Source of the DNA: JAUWCL01 sp964599375
Lineage (GTDB): Bacteria > Krumholzibacteriota > Krumholzibacteriia > Krumholzibacteriales > Krumholzibacteriaceae
NCBI GenBank assembly: GCA_964599375.1
Contig: CAZREW010000011.1
Span: 37,122-101,121 of the forward strand
Length of the DNA stretch: 64,000 nt
Direction: 5' to 3'
Both the position numbers and the translations under genes were made by a program. The notes below the pieces were generated by a model, which had not been told where the DNA came from, ran no database searches, and saw nothing but the letters and a program-made list of their open reading frames with translations. This document shows positions 36,617 to 45,482 of the stretch, piece by piece. The first letter of the stretch is position 1; every line of letters begins with the position of its first letter.

Positions 36617-37732
36617 TTACTCCCCGGCGAGCAGAAGAACGGCGAACGAAGCGAGCCAGTGCTCCCCTTCGTAGTTGCCGCTGACTACATGAGGCAGGGT
36701 CGCCCCCGCGTGAAGGCAGGCGGACCTCTCGAGTATCTCCCTGCGCGGGTCATCGCCGGGCAGAGACGAGGCGATGCCCCTCATGCACCACGCCCTGCTG
36801 AGATTCAGGCCATCTAGGTGCACGATCTTGGGGTCGCTCCTGTCCGAGACCTCCGCCGGCTCGAGAAGAGACCCGGGAAGGCCGTAAGCCAGCCCCGGCA
36901 GGAACGCTGAGAGCCATTCCGCGTATATGTCCTGCGGGAGTATCTTTCTCATCAGGTCGGCGATCATCAGGCAGGGGGAAAAGAAATCGTCGCCGTCCGG
37001 CTCCCACCAGGCGGGGCATTCGACTCCCTGCGAGCCGAAGAAATAGTCCTTTGCCGTATCGGTTATCAGGACCTCGAACCCGGCATTTCCCGATGACCTG
37101 GCGTAATCGAGCGCGAACGAGAGCCCGAAGGCCGTGTTGGGATGGACGCCTCTCTTTATCGGGTATGTCTGCTTCGGCAGGAACTCGAAGTAGTCGGCGA
37201 CTATGACGTCGACCAGTGGCTGCAGGTTCTTCTTCCACTTCAGCGCCGCCGGATCCGAGCAGCGGCCCGTTTCCTCGGCAAGCTTCAGGAGCCAGGCCCA
37301 TCCGTACGTACGTTCGAACGAGGCCCTTCCTTCCTGTCTGAAGTATGCCGCCTCGGCAAGTATGTTCTCAGCGGTCAGGTCCCTGTCGAGCACTTCCCTT
37401 ATCTCCTTCGCCTCCGGCATCTCCGGGAAGAGATCGAGCAGCCGTACCAGCATCCAGTGGCCGTGCACCGAGGAATGCCAGTCGAAGCATCCGTAGAACG
37501 CTGGATGAAGCGCCGCGGGAGGCTCGACCTCGCTGCTGTCGTTCATCACGTGTCCCGGCTTGTTGGGAAACTCCCTGTGTACGCAGCCGAGCGCTATGCG
37601 GGCGAACCCGGATGCGGTCTCTTCGGTCAGCCTGTACTTCTCGAGACAGTCCGTATCCGCCGCTCCCGCCGATACATCCGCCGCCGAGATCAGCAGGATC
37701 CACGCGCAGACCAACATTGCGATACTCTTCAT
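36617..37732 (-). CDS. Secreted DUF2891 protein
   Basis: 371 residues. Signal peptide MKSIAMLVCAWILLISAADVSA. The body carries HPAFYGCFDWHSSVHGHWML and YGWAWLLKLAEE, the hallmark phrases of DUF2891, an alpha/alpha-toroid-like family of unknown function. GGAAGAGG precedes the ATG. The ATG at 37762 is too far from this site. It follows the PNPOx gene after 17 bases, so the two are probably co-transcribed. Confidence 0.88.
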   Translation of the reverse strand: MKSIAMLVCAWILLISAADVSAGAADTDCLEKYRLTEETASGFARIALGCVHREFPNKPGHVMNDSSEVEPPAALHPAFYGCFDWHSSVHGHWMLVRLLDLFPEMPEAKEIREVLDRDLTAENILAEAAYFRQEGRASFERTYGWAWLLKLAEETGRCSDPAALKWKKNLQPLVDVIVADYFEFLPKQTYPIKRGVHPNTAFGLSFALDYARSSGNAGFEVLITDTAKDYFFGSQGVECPAWWEPDGDDFFSPCLMIADLMRKILPQDIYAEWLSAFLPGLAYGLPGSLLEPAEVSDRSDPKIVHLDGLNLSRAWCMRGIASSLPGDDPRREILERSACLHAGATLPHVVSGNYEGEHWLASFAVLLLAGE

Positions 37733-37749
37733 CGCCACACCTCTTCCTG

Positions 37750-38187
37750 TCACGGTTCCCATATCTCGGGAAGGAAGCTGCCGTGAGAATTGACCTCTAT
37801 CCTGTACGGCCGTACTATGACGACCGCGTAGTCCGGATCGTCCGGGCCCTTGAATATCTGAGCGATCCCGTCATTCCAGAAGGCGTCCTTCTCCGCCTGG
37901 TCGGTCGTTATCTCCGCCTTTCCCTGGATCTGCACGTAATGTTTCCAGTTCATTGGGTCCATTACGCCGCCTGTCAGGTGAACCTCGGGATTCTTCTCTA
38001 TATGGGTGACCTTCCTCGCTTTCAGGAATGTCGAGAAACGTATCGTCATATCCTCGGATCCGACCGCGTACACATAGCGCACCCAGGGTTTTCCCTCATC
38101 GTTTATCGTAGCTAATCCCGCCATGAATGGCTGTCCAATGACGCTCATGATCTTGGCCCTGATCTCTTCCACGTGGGTCACCTCCAT
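37750..38187 (-). CDS. Pyridoxamine 5'-phosphate oxidase-family protein (general stress type)
   Basis: 145 residues with the split-barrel pattern: FMAGLATINDEGKPWVRYVY, ARKVTHIEKNPEVHLTG, YVQIQGKAEITTD. This resembles general stress protein 26 and other FMN- or F420-binding members. The substrate is unknown. It is transcribed with the DUF2891 gene. Confidence 0.87.
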   Translation of the reverse strand: MEVTHVEEIRAKIMSVIGQPFMAGLATINDEGKPWVRYVYAVGSEDMTIRFSTFLKARKVTHIEKNPEVHLTGGVMDPMNWKHYVQIQGKAEITTDQAEKDAFWNDGIAQIFKGPDDPDYAVVIVRPYRIEVNSHGSFLPEIWEP

Positions 38188-38303
38188 ATGTCTCTGATAT
38201 TTCCGCTGCCGCGGGTCCTGCCCGGGCGGCAGGTCGCCAGTATCTCAGCAATGCCCCGCCCTGTCCAGCCAGAGGTCGCCGCGGCAAGCTTCTGGCATAA
38301 TGA

Positions 38304-39032
38304 TCAGCCCCTTATCCTGCCTCCTCTTGTCTTCACCACTTCCTTCCAGAACGGCTTGTACAGAAAGCTCCCTTCCCCGATCGAGCAGATCCTCTCGAAC
38401 ATCGGCTTTGTCACGGTCACCGCCAGGATATCCGGAGGCAGATGCTGCCTCATGGCGATATCGACCGCGCCCAGTATCGCCTGGGGAGTGGAAAGGTCGT
38501 CGAATGCGGATAGAATGTGCCCGCATGCCGAGTCGAAAGGAACCTTCATCGGGACCGGGTCTCCGGGGGCGGCATGGTAATTCACCGCGTACACCATCAG
38601 CGCAAGCTGGTCAGGGTTTACGAGAAACGTAACCGTACGCAGGTTTTCGTACTGGCTCTCCCTGAAGGGCCCGACGAGGATGAGCCCGTGCTCCGGCTCA
38701 TAGCACTCCATGCTGTCTACCCACTCCTCCATCAGCTCCCGCGAGACCTTCATCCCCTCATGGCCGTAGAGAAAGTCGATGAACTCGTCCTTCGGCATCG
38801 ACCGCACCCCGAACATGTGGTTGCCTAAGCCGCCGCACCCGAAGGACTCCTTCGAGAAAGCGGCGGTCCTGCCCTTAAGCCAGCTCTTGAAGAAGGAGAA
38901 GACGCAGACGTGCTTGCCGGGCTTTGGCTCCACCACGGGCTCGAAAGGCCCCCTGTCTGGGGCGTCGTAAGTCCCTATAAGGGGGAGCTCTATTCCTGCC
39001 GACTTGAGAAACTCCGCGGGGTCGCGTGTCAT
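38304..39032 (-). CDS. DUF169 family protein
   Basis: 242 residues. It begins 'MTRDPAEFLKSAG' and contains CVFSFFKSWLKGRTAAFSKE, FGCGGLGNHMFG and PFDSACGHI, which fit DUF169 (about 240 residues, common in anaerobes, function unknown). The conserved Cys residues may bind a cofactor or metal. AAAGGAGC lies six bases before ATG 39032; a further ATG 15 bases upstream is less likely. Confidence 0.85.
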   Translation of the reverse strand: MTRDPAEFLKSAGIELPLIGTYDAPDRGPFEPVVEPKPGKHVCVFSFFKSWLKGRTAAFSKESFGCGGLGNHMFGVRSMPKDEFIDFLYGHEGMKVSRELMEEWVDSMECYEPEHGLILVGPFRESQYENLRTVTFLVNPDQLALMVYAVNYHAAPGDPVPMKVPFDSACGHILSAFDDLSTPQAILGAVDIAMRQHLPPDILAVTVTKPMFERICSIGEGSFLYKPFWKEVVKTRGGRIRG

Positions 39033-39061
39033 CGGTGCTCCTTTCATCGCCTCACGTAGAT

Positions 39062-39409
39062 CTACGCCTCTACCTTCTGTCTGATCATTATCAGGACCAT
39101 CTTGAACCTCTGAGCCGCTCTGAGGGAATGGGGCCTGCCCGCGGGCATTATTATCATCTCGCCCGCGCCGACTTCGATCGCCTCTCCCGATATGGTTATC
39201 TCCGCTTTGCCGTCAATGACGTGCACGAGCGCGTCATACGGCGCTGTGTGCTCGCTGAGGCCCTCGCCGGCGTCGAAGGCGAAGACCGTGACAGTGCCGA
39301 TCTTCCTGTCTATGACCGTCCTGCTGACGACCGATCCCTCCTGGTACTCGGCCAGTCCGACCGCCGCGCGCGCGACGCCCGGCTCCAGTTGCTTCTTCCC
39401 GTTATTCAT
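39062..39409 (-). CDS. Small cupin-domain protein
   Basis: 115 residues, one cupin barrel. The first motif ends SEHTAPYDALVHVIDGKAEI and the second is MIIMPAGRPHSLRA; His in both suggests a metal site. GTVTVFAFDAGEG is also typical. The substrate is unknown. GAGAGGAG precedes ATG 39409; a longer frame to 39466 is open but lacks a ribosome site. It lies 29 bases upstream of the DUF169 gene. Confidence 0.85.
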   Translation of the reverse strand: MNNGKKQLEPGVARAAVGLAEYQEGSVVSRTVIDRKIGTVTVFAFDAGEGLSEHTAPYDALVHVIDGKAEITISGEAIEVGAGEMIIMPAGRPHSLRAAQRFKMVLIMIRQKVEA

Positions 39410-39554
39410 CGGATCCGCTCCTCTCCACCAGTGGTGGATCAATGTACCTTGCATGGGATGGTACAATCGGCGCGGCCGGAGTTCAATCGTTAACGCCCGC
39501 TCGAAGGAGGGAGATATGAGACGCCCGGCGCGCAGCGCTGAGGCTCCCGGCCCG

Positions 39555-40358
39555 TCAGAGCAGGACGAGGCTTACGGCCATCAGCGCCATGCCGGCGAGC
39601 AGCCCGTAAAGCGCGATGTGGTGCTCGCCGTACTCCTCTGCGCCGGGCAGGAGCTCGTCGAACGAGATGAACACCATCAGCCCCGCCACTGACGCGAAGA
39701 TGATCCCGAAGACAGTCTCGCTGAGGAACGGCATCAGTATCAGGTAGCCGACGACCGCCCCGGCCGGTTCGGCGAGCCCGGAGATGAACGACCAGAAGAA
39801 CGCCTTCCTCCTGTCGCCCGTAGCGTAGAATATCGGCACCGATACGGCGATGCCCTCCGGTACGTTATGTATCGCTATGGCCACGGCGATCGAGACGCCG
39901 AGCGCGGGGTCCTTCAGAGCGGCCGTGAATGTCGCCATCCCCTCGGGCAGGTTATGTATGCCTATCGCGAGCGCGGACAGGACGCCCATCCGCATCAGCC
40001 GCGGATCGCCCGCCCTCGCCTCGTCCGACATCTCCTCGAGCATGCGCAGCTCGTGAGGGTTCTCGTACGAGGGAACGAGCCTGTCGATCATGGCCACAAC
40101 CAGCATCCCGCCGAAGAATGATATGATGACCACCCATCCGCCCGCTGTCTTGCCGAGCTCAGCGGTCAGGGAGGTCCTCGCCGATCCCAGCAGCTCTATC
40201 ATCGAGACGTATATCATGACCCCGGCCGAAAAACCGAGGGCGAGACAGAGGAGCCTCTTGTTGGTGTGGCGCGCGAAGAAGGCGATGGTGCTTCCGACGC
40301 CTGTGGACAGCCCGGCAAGCGCGGTCAGCAGGAAGGCTAACCCTACGTCCCCGTTCAC
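39555..40358 (-). CDS. zupT: ZIP-family divalent metal transporter
   Basis: 267 residues with eight helices. Metal-binding helices 4 and 5 carry AIGIHNLPEGMATF and AIAIHNVPEGIAVS, the HNxPEG signatures of ZupT. It imports zinc, iron or manganese. It starts with GTG 40358, overlapping the previous stop as GTGA, with GGGGAGGAGCC upstream. A much longer frame reaches 40982, but it runs opposite in sense over the next gene's codons and has no family match. Confidence 0.93.
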   Translation of the reverse strand: MNGDVGLAFLLTALAGLSTGVGSTIAFFARHTNKRLLCLALGFSAGVMIYVSMIELLGSARTSLTAELGKTAGGWVVIISFFGGMLVVAMIDRLVPSYENPHELRMLEEMSDEARAGDPRLMRMGVLSALAIGIHNLPEGMATFTAALKDPALGVSIAVAIAIHNVPEGIAVSVPIFYATGDRRKAFFWSFISGLAEPAGAVVGYLILMPFLSETVFGIIFASVAGLMVFISFDELLPGAEEYGEHHIALYGLLAGMALMAVSLVLL

Positions 40359-41014
40359 GGCTCCTCCCCTGCCCCGGTCTCGACAAGGCTGTCGTACGCT
40401 GCCGCGTAGGCAGTCCCCGCCAGAGGTGTCATCACGAACACATACACGAGCAGAGTCATCACGCCGATGCTGTTCATCCCGAGCATGCCGGGGAGCACGA
40501 GCAGCATTCCTATCGCGGCTATCATCAGGTTCAAGAGCAGGACCTGGAGCCTGTTTCCCGCGGTTATCCTCGAGCTGAATTCGAGGGCATCGCCGATCTC
40601 TAGATCCCTGTCGACCGCCGCGAACACGCCGAGGCCGTACCGCGCCCACAGGTAGAGTCCCGGTATGATGAAGAAGATCAGCCCCGCGCTTATGATCAGC
40701 GGAACGACGATGGTGACCAGCCATATCCGCCAGAACCGCCTGAAAGGCTCGAAGATGACCGCCGGCGAGACCTCCTCGTCGCGCACCAGTCTGAGGCAGA
40801 AAAGGTACCAGCCGGCCTGGAGCACCTGGCCAATGGTCAGCTGTATCACGTACCCCACTACGACCCCCCCGGGGATATATCCCGCCGCCAGGCTGACAAG
40901 CGCCAGGAGCAGCATCACCGACAGCCCCCTGAGGACCGCGTTGGGACGAGCCATCATCGCGTGCCACGCGCAGGTGAACCATCCCTGCACTCCGACTGTA
41001 TATTCCACGCTCAA
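40355..41014 (-). CDS. DUF975-like polytopic membrane protein
   Basis: 219 residues with about six helices. The phrase FFIIPGLYLWARYGLGVFA followed by a D/E-rich loop (AVDRDLEIGDALEFS) is typical of DUF975 or similar families that link membrane helices to a cytoplasmic loop. The function is unknown. The start is a TTG at 41014 with GAGAGG seven bases upstream; a GTG at the third codon is an alternative. Overlaps zupT. Confidence 0.78.
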   Translation of the reverse strand: MSVEYTVGVQGWFTCAWHAMMARPNAVLRGLSVMLLLALVSLAAGYIPGGVVVGYVIQLTIGQVLQAGWYLFCLRLVRDEEVSPAVIFEPFRRFWRIWLVTIVVPLIISAGLIFFIIPGLYLWARYGLGVFAAVDRDLEIGDALEFSSRITAGNRLQVLLLNLMIAAIGMLLVLPGMLGMNSIGVMTLLVYVFVMTPLAGTAYAAAYDSLVETGAGEEP

Positions 41015-41030
41015 AGGTTATGCCTCTCTT

Positions 41031-41597
41031 TTACACGTCCGGTGTTACCGGCCCTGCCGGCCTGATATACGCGCCCAGCACCAGCCCGGCGACTATCCAT
41101 ATCGTCACGTCATAGCACAGTACCGTGAGAGCCCAGCCCCACGGATGAAAGAACCATACCGCGCCCGTCAGATCGGAAAAGAACGCCATCGCGAACCCCG
41201 CCAGTCCTGCGAAGAGGACCCGCGACCGGTAAGTCGCCAGGCTTCCCCTCACCATAGACATCAGGAGAGCGAGAAATACGACCGAGAAGAGGTCGTGAAG
41301 CACGCTGATGATGAGCGACGAGATGTTCATCCCGGTGATTCCGCCCTTGTGATAGAATATCATCGCCAGCGGGCCGCGGGAGGAGAGTCTGGTCATCTCC
41401 GCCTTTTCGAGGTGGGACGATGGAAGCATGTAAAGGCCGCTCTCCGGCATCTTCTCCCGCATCAGATCTTGAAAAGCCTCGTCGGCGCCAGTCTCCCTCA
41501 AGAGCCTGTTCGGCAGCGGGTTCATCCAGAAGGCCGCGCCCCACAGGAAGATCGCCAGGGTGGCAAGGACAACCGCGAGGATCATCTTTCCGTTCAC
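41031..41597 (-). CDS. Membrane protein, function unknown
   Basis: 188 residues. A hydrophobic N-terminal helix (5-22) is followed by a soluble stretch of about 70 residues and then about three helices (about 90-115, 125-150, 155-180). GTG start with AGGAGGA eight bases upstream. It sits 13 bases after the prolyl aminopeptidase stop and 16 bases before the DUF975-like gene, so it is within an operon. I do not recognise the family. Confidence 0.75.
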   Translation of the reverse strand: MNGKMILAVVLATLAIFLWGAAFWMNPLPNRLLRETGADEAFQDLMREKMPESGLYMLPSSHLEKAEMTRLSSRGPLAMIFYHKGGITGMNISSLIISVLHDLFSVVFLALLMSMVRGSLATYRSRVLFAGLAGFAMAFFSDLTGAVWFFHPWGWALTVLCYDVTIWIVAGLVLGAYIRPAGPVTPDV

Positions 41598-41610
41598 CTT
41601 CGTTCCTCCT

Positions 41611-42648
41611 TCATTCGAATCCGCGCGCCGCCTCGAGCAGCGCTTTCTCTATCTCGGGCTCGCCCATAGAGTGCCCGGACCGCTCCGCTATTATCAGCTT
41701 GGATCCACGGATCCTTTCGTGGACCTTCATCGCGAATGCGGGGGGGCAGATCAGATCGTAGCGGCCGTTGACGAGAATGACCGGTACGCCGGCGAGGACC
41801 GGCGCCTTGTCCAACAGCTCCCCTTCCTCGAGGAAGCACCTGTTGGCCATGTAGTAGTTCTCTATCAGGCCGAGCCCGAGCAGCACCTTCCTTCCCCGTT
41901 CGCTGTCCCACCACCTCTCTCCATCGACTGGATGCGGCTCAAGGGTCGCTATCCCTCCCTCATACTCGACCCAGGCGATGCTCAGCCTCTTCTTCTCCTC
42001 ATCAGTCCCCTCGAGGATGCCCCTGTAGATGTAGTCGGGAGAGATGCAGGGAGACCCGGCGGGCATTTCAGACAACATCTTCCTGTATACCTCGGGGAAG
42101 AAGAACTCGGAGCCTCCGCAGTAGTAGTGATCGAGCTCGGCGGCGGTCGCGGTGAATATCCCCCTTAGTATCATCCCCTCGACGTTCTGCGGATATGTCA
42201 CGCCGTACGCGAGGCCGAGCGTCGAGCCCCACGAACCGCCGAAGAGGATTATCTTTCCGGCGCCGACATGTTCGCGCAGCTTCTCGATATCCCCGACGAG
42301 GTCCCATGTTGTATTCCCCTCGAGCTCGAGGAAGGGCCTCGAATTCCCGCAGCCGCGCTGGTCGTGGAGGACGATGTGGAACTTCTCCGGGTCGAAAAAA
42401 CGCCTGTAATAGGGGACAGTCGCCGCCCCCGGGCCTCCGTGGAGGACGAATACGGGTTTGCCCTCCGGATTGCCGCAGAGCTCGTAGTATATCTCGTGCG
42501 TATCCGATACCCTGAGGTATCCGGTCTCGTAAGGCTCGATCTCGGGCCAGAGGCCCGGCCCTTCTTCTGCGCTCCGTCCCTTGCAGCCCGCAGCCAGCGC
42601 CGCGGTGGACAGGATGATCGCGATGCACAGTCCGGCTCTTGTCCTCAT
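41611..42648 (-). CDS. pip: Prolyl aminopeptidase (PIP) with lipoprotein signal
   Basis: 345 residues. An alpha/beta-hydrolase with the PIP phrases VLHGGPGAATVPYYRRFFDP and LHDQRGCGNSRP, nucleophile Ser139 in GGSWGS, later Asp in NGRYDLICPP and His in RSGHSMGEPE. It removes N-terminal proline from peptides. Unlike the usual cytoplasmic enzyme, it begins with a lipoprotein signal whose lipobox is ALAAGC (Cys22), so it should act outside the cytoplasm. ATG 42648 overlaps the GNAT stop (ATGA), with GGGAGGAAG upstream. Confidence 0.92.
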   Translation of the reverse strand: MRTRAGLCIAIILSTAALAAGCKGRSAEEGPGLWPEIEPYETGYLRVSDTHEIYYELCGNPEGKPVFVLHGGPGAATVPYYRRFFDPEKFHIVLHDQRGCGNSRPFLELEGNTTWDLVGDIEKLREHVGAGKIILFGGSWGSTLGLAYGVTYPQNVEGMILRGIFTATAAELDHYYCGGSEFFFPEVYRKMLSEMPAGSPCISPDYIYRGILEGTDEEKKRLSIAWVEYEGGIATLEPHPVDGERWWDSERGRKVLLGLGLIENYYMANRCFLEEGELLDKAPVLAGVPVILVNGRYDLICPPAFAMKVHERIRGSKLIIAERSGHSMGEPEIEKALLEAARGFE

Positions 42649-43154
42649 GCCTTCCTCCCTCGATCCTCCAGCATCCTTTCGTATATGTCGACGTCGAGCA
42701 GCCGCCCGAATTTCACTCCTACCTCCCTGAGCCTCCCGACATGGTTGAAATCGTATTCCTCGAAGAGGTGGACGCTTATGTCGTTTCCCTCGGTGATCCT
42801 CGCTATGATGGCGTGTATACCGATCCTCGCACCCGCATCGATGATCGCGCCGAGAAGGGTGCCCCCGTACCCCTGCTCCCTGCTGCCGCTGTCCACATAG
42901 ACCGAGACCTCGGCGGTGGCGGCGTATGCCTTCTTCGGCGAATACTCGTTCAGCGAGGCGTACCCGACTATCTTTCCTTCTACCGAGCACACCACGACCG
43001 GGTAGTGATCGCCGTGTTTCGCGAACCAGGCCCCCATCTCCTCAACGCTCTTAGGCTCGATGTCGAACGTTGAGACCGTGTTCAGTATCGCGTCATTGTA
43101 TATCCCGGTTATCGCCGGCAGGTCGCTCTCCGAAGCGGGTCTGAGCTCTATCAT
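42645..43154 (-). CDS. GNAT acetyltransferase (phosphinothricin acetyltransferase-like)
   Basis: 169 residues: MIELRPASESDLPAITGIYN start, VSVYVDSGSREQGYGGTLLG acetyl-CoA loop, and ARITEGNDISVHLFEEYDF, which resemble the Pat/bar group of GNAT enzymes. The acceptor is unknown. The start overlaps the 42-residue upstream gene and the stop overlaps pip, so it is translationally coupled on both sides. Confidence 0.9.
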   Translation of the reverse strand: MIELRPASESDLPAITGIYNDAILNTVSTFDIEPKSVEEMGAWFAKHGDHYPVVVCSVEGKIVGYASLNEYSPKKAYAATAEVSVYVDSGSREQGYGGTLLGAIIDAGARIGIHAIIARITEGNDISVHLFEEYDFNHVGRLREVGVKFGRLLDVDIYERMLEDRGRKA

Positions 43155-43279
43155 CTTCCCACCTTCCCCGACGGTTCGGACTCTGATTTGATCTTTCTGC
43201 CCCGGCAGAGCCCCCACAGTATGATCATCGAGAGGCAGGCGATCATCACGGCGAGGATCTGGCCCCTGTGCTCCACCAT
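43151..43279 (-). CDS. 42-residue membrane microprotein
   Basis: This short frame encodes 42 residues. Residues 8-24 (ILAVMIACLSMIILWGL) form a single hydrophobic helix, followed by a basic tail. ATG 43279 lies 3 bases after the DUF4203 stop, and the stop overlaps the next gene's ATG as ATGA. The tight fit between two other genes, and the GGAAGTAGAGG ribosome site, suggest it is translated. No family known to me. Confidence 0.65.
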   Translation of the reverse strand: MVEHRGQILAVMIACLSMIILWGLCRGRKIKSESEPSGKVGR

Positions 43280-43282
43280 CCT

Positions 43283-43894
43283 CTACTTCCTTCTCCCGAG
43301 GACCTTTTTCGGCCCGCGCGTGCTGAACTGGAAGATCATGCCTGCGATGCTGAGCACGATCCAGGCGAGCACGACGACCGGGTTGGTGTCGCGCAGGCTG
43401 TTGACCAGCATCAACGGTTCCCTGAACAGGTCGGTGGGGATTATGCCGGTGCCGAAGAAATAGAAGCCGCCGGTCACAACGCTCCAGGCCCCTATGACCG
43501 CCGTCGCCACCGTCACTACCGGCCTCTGGAAGAAACAGGCGAGGATGCCTGCGATCAAAGCCGCGATTATCGGGATGATGACGACGAACTCGATGTTGAC
43601 CGCGACCGCGATCAGGAATCCGAGCTGCCACCCGGCCAGTGCGCCGAGCAGGAAGAGGCCGACATAGTAGAAAGCCAGGGAGAGGGAGGCGCCGACCAGC
43701 CCGCCGAATATCGCCACGATGACGAGGACTATCATGTTGCCCGTATAGTGCGCCCCGAAATTGTAGAAAATGGCCGCGCCGACCACGAATCCCGCTAGGC
43801 CGAGGACGGCCTTGAAAAGCCTGTACCCCCAGAAACAGACGATGACCCCCGCGACTATCGAGAAGATGGCGAAGGTCTTGTACGATTCAAACAT
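43283..43894 (-). CDS. DUF4203/TMEM198-like membrane protein
   Basis: 203 residues with about seven helices. The beginning FAIFSIVAGVIVCFWGYRLFKAVLGLAGFVVGA and the repeated GLVGASL pattern fit the DUF4203/TMEM198 fold. Function in bacteria unknown. The ribosome site CAGGAG lies 8 bases before the ATG. It heads an operon of the microprotein, the GNAT, pip, the membrane proteins and zupT. Confidence 0.82.
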   Translation of the reverse strand: MFESYKTFAIFSIVAGVIVCFWGYRLFKAVLGLAGFVVGAAIFYNFGAHYTGNMIVLVIVAIFGGLVGASLSLAFYYVGLFLLGALAGWQLGFLIAVAVNIEFVVIIPIIAALIAGILACFFQRPVVTVATAVIGAWSVVTGGFYFFGTGIIPTDLFREPLMLVNSLRDTNPVVVLAWIVLSIAGMIFQFSTRGPKKVLGRRK

Positions 43895-44118
43895 GTCCCG
43901 ACTCCTGTCCGCGCCGCCGGGAGGCAGGGCCCGCCGCGGCGGCGGCCTGGATGAATCCGCTTTCCGTTGCCTGAATGGGGATTATAAAGGCTGGCGGCAC
44001 CGCGCTTCCAGAATAAATATCTCCGCCTCGCCGGGATTCACATTCGGCTTGTCACGGCGGCCCTTCCATCCTATTATTCAGCCCGTAAAGGCTATCACCG
44101 GCCTGCCCGTGGAGGATC

Positions 44119-45453
44119 ATGAACCCTGTCAACGTGATCAGAAGAGTCATCACATTTCTCACAGTCGACATCTGGAGGCTGCCGCTCGAGGACCTCTCGA
44201 GGATGAGAGCGATCCTGGTCAGCCAGCTCAGGATCCTCGTGCTGTCTCTGAAGGGGTTCCAGGAAGACAAGCTGAACGTCAGGGCGTCGGCCCTGACCTA
44301 CTACTCGCTTCTAGCCATCGTTCCCGTGATCGCGATCGTCTTCGGGATAGCCAAGGGGTTCGGGTTCGAGAAGCTTTTCGAGGACACCCTTTACAGGAAC
44401 TATCCCGGTTATGAAGTCGTGATCGCGAAGATTGTCGAATACGCGAATACACTCCTGCTGAACACGCAGGGAAGTATCGTAGCCGGGATCGGCATAATCG
44501 TCCTGCTCTACACACTGATAAAGGCCCTCGGCAACTTCGAAGCAGCGTTCAACGATATCTGGAACATCCATAAGGACCGCAGCATCGTCCGCAAATTCAG
44601 CGACTATACGGCTATCCTGATCGTCGTGGTAATCGGCCTGGTGATCTACACGAGTCTCTCCGGCTTCATAGTGTCCCGCGTCCTCAATCTCATAGATTCG
44701 ACGGCCCTCAAGGAGGCACAGGGCCTTCTCTCATGGATGTTCTTCAATATCCTCCCCTTCATCCTCATATGGAGCCTCCTGACCTTCATCTACATGGTGC
44801 TCCCCAATACAAAGGTCACATTCAAGTCCGCGTTCTTCGCCGCGGTCGTAGCGGGGACTCTCTACAGGGGCGTCCAGTGGGCATATATCACATTCCAGAT
44901 AGGAGTGACAAAATACAACGCCATCTATGGAAGCCTCGCCGCCCTGCCGCTGCTACTGATCGCGATACAGATGACATGGCTTATCATACTGGTCGGCGCG
45001 GAGATCTCGTTCGCGATACAGAACGTGAACATGTACAAGTCCGAGATAGATTCCCTCCACATAAACTGGCGAAGCAAGAAGCGTCTCGGCCTGCTCGTGG
45101 CATGGAGAGTAATAAAGAATTTTTCGGGCGGCAATCCACCCATGACGGCGGCGGAGATCGCCGAGGATCTGGGGATGCCGGTGCGCCTGGTCAGGCAGGT
45201 GCTTTCAGAACTGGCCGATTCCGGTTTATTCTCGAAGACCGAGACGGCCAAGGGACAAGACTTTGCCTTCCAGCCGTCGTGCGACGTCAGCCGCTTCACG
45301 GTTGAATGCGTCCTAGACACCCTCGAGAGGCTCGGCAGCGACAATGTCCCGGTAAAGGACTCTCCCCAGTTCGCCAGGCTTACCGCGATCATGGACTCGT
45401 TCAGCGATGCCATGGAGGATTCCCCGGAGAACATCCTCCTGAAGGATATCTGA
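44119..45453 (+). CDS. YihY/BrkB-family membrane protein with C-terminal helix-turn-helix
   Basis: 444 residues. Residues about 50-320 form the YihY core with about six helices: NVRASALTYYSLLAIVPVIA, 'KALGNFEAAFNDIWNI', VGAEISFAIQNVN. After this is a winged helix-like region (about 325-400: PPMTAAEIAEDLGMPVRLVR) seen in many family members. The family was once called RNase BN but is now regarded as membrane-associated and of unclear function. TGGAGGATC precedes the ATG. Confidence 0.9.
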   Translation: MNPVNVIRRVITFLTVDIWRLPLEDLSRMRAILVSQLRILVLSLKGFQEDKLNVRASALTYYSLLAIVPVIAIVFGIAKGFGFEKLFEDTLYRNYPGYEVVIAKIVEYANTLLLNTQGSIVAGIGIIVLLYTLIKALGNFEAAFNDIWNIHKDRSIVRKFSDYTAILIVVVIGLVIYTSLSGFIVSRVLNLIDSTALKEAQGLLSWMFFNILPFILIWSLLTFIYMVLPNTKVTFKSAFFAAVVAGTLYRGVQWAYITFQIGVTKYNAIYGSLAALPLLLIAIQMTWLIILVGAEISFAIQNVNMYKSEIDSLHINWRSKKRLGLLVAWRVIKNFSGGNPPMTAAEIAEDLGMPVRLVRQVLSELADSGLFSKTETAKGQDFAFQPSCDVSRFTVECVLDTLERLGSDNVPVKDSPQFARLTAIMDSFSDAMEDSPENILLKDI

Positions 45454-45482
45454 GGGCCTTCCCTTCCCGGTTCCCTGAGGAC

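Noticed and set aside
40359..40982. N-terminal extension of the zupT frame
   Set aside because: This part runs over the DUF975-like gene in another frame and has no similarity to ZIP transporters. The GTG at 40358 with its ribosome site is the start.
43155..43631. N-terminal extension of the GNAT frame
   Set aside because: The extra residues are Arg/Asp-rich shadow sequence, mostly over the DUF4203 gene; the GNAT fold starts at ATG 43154.
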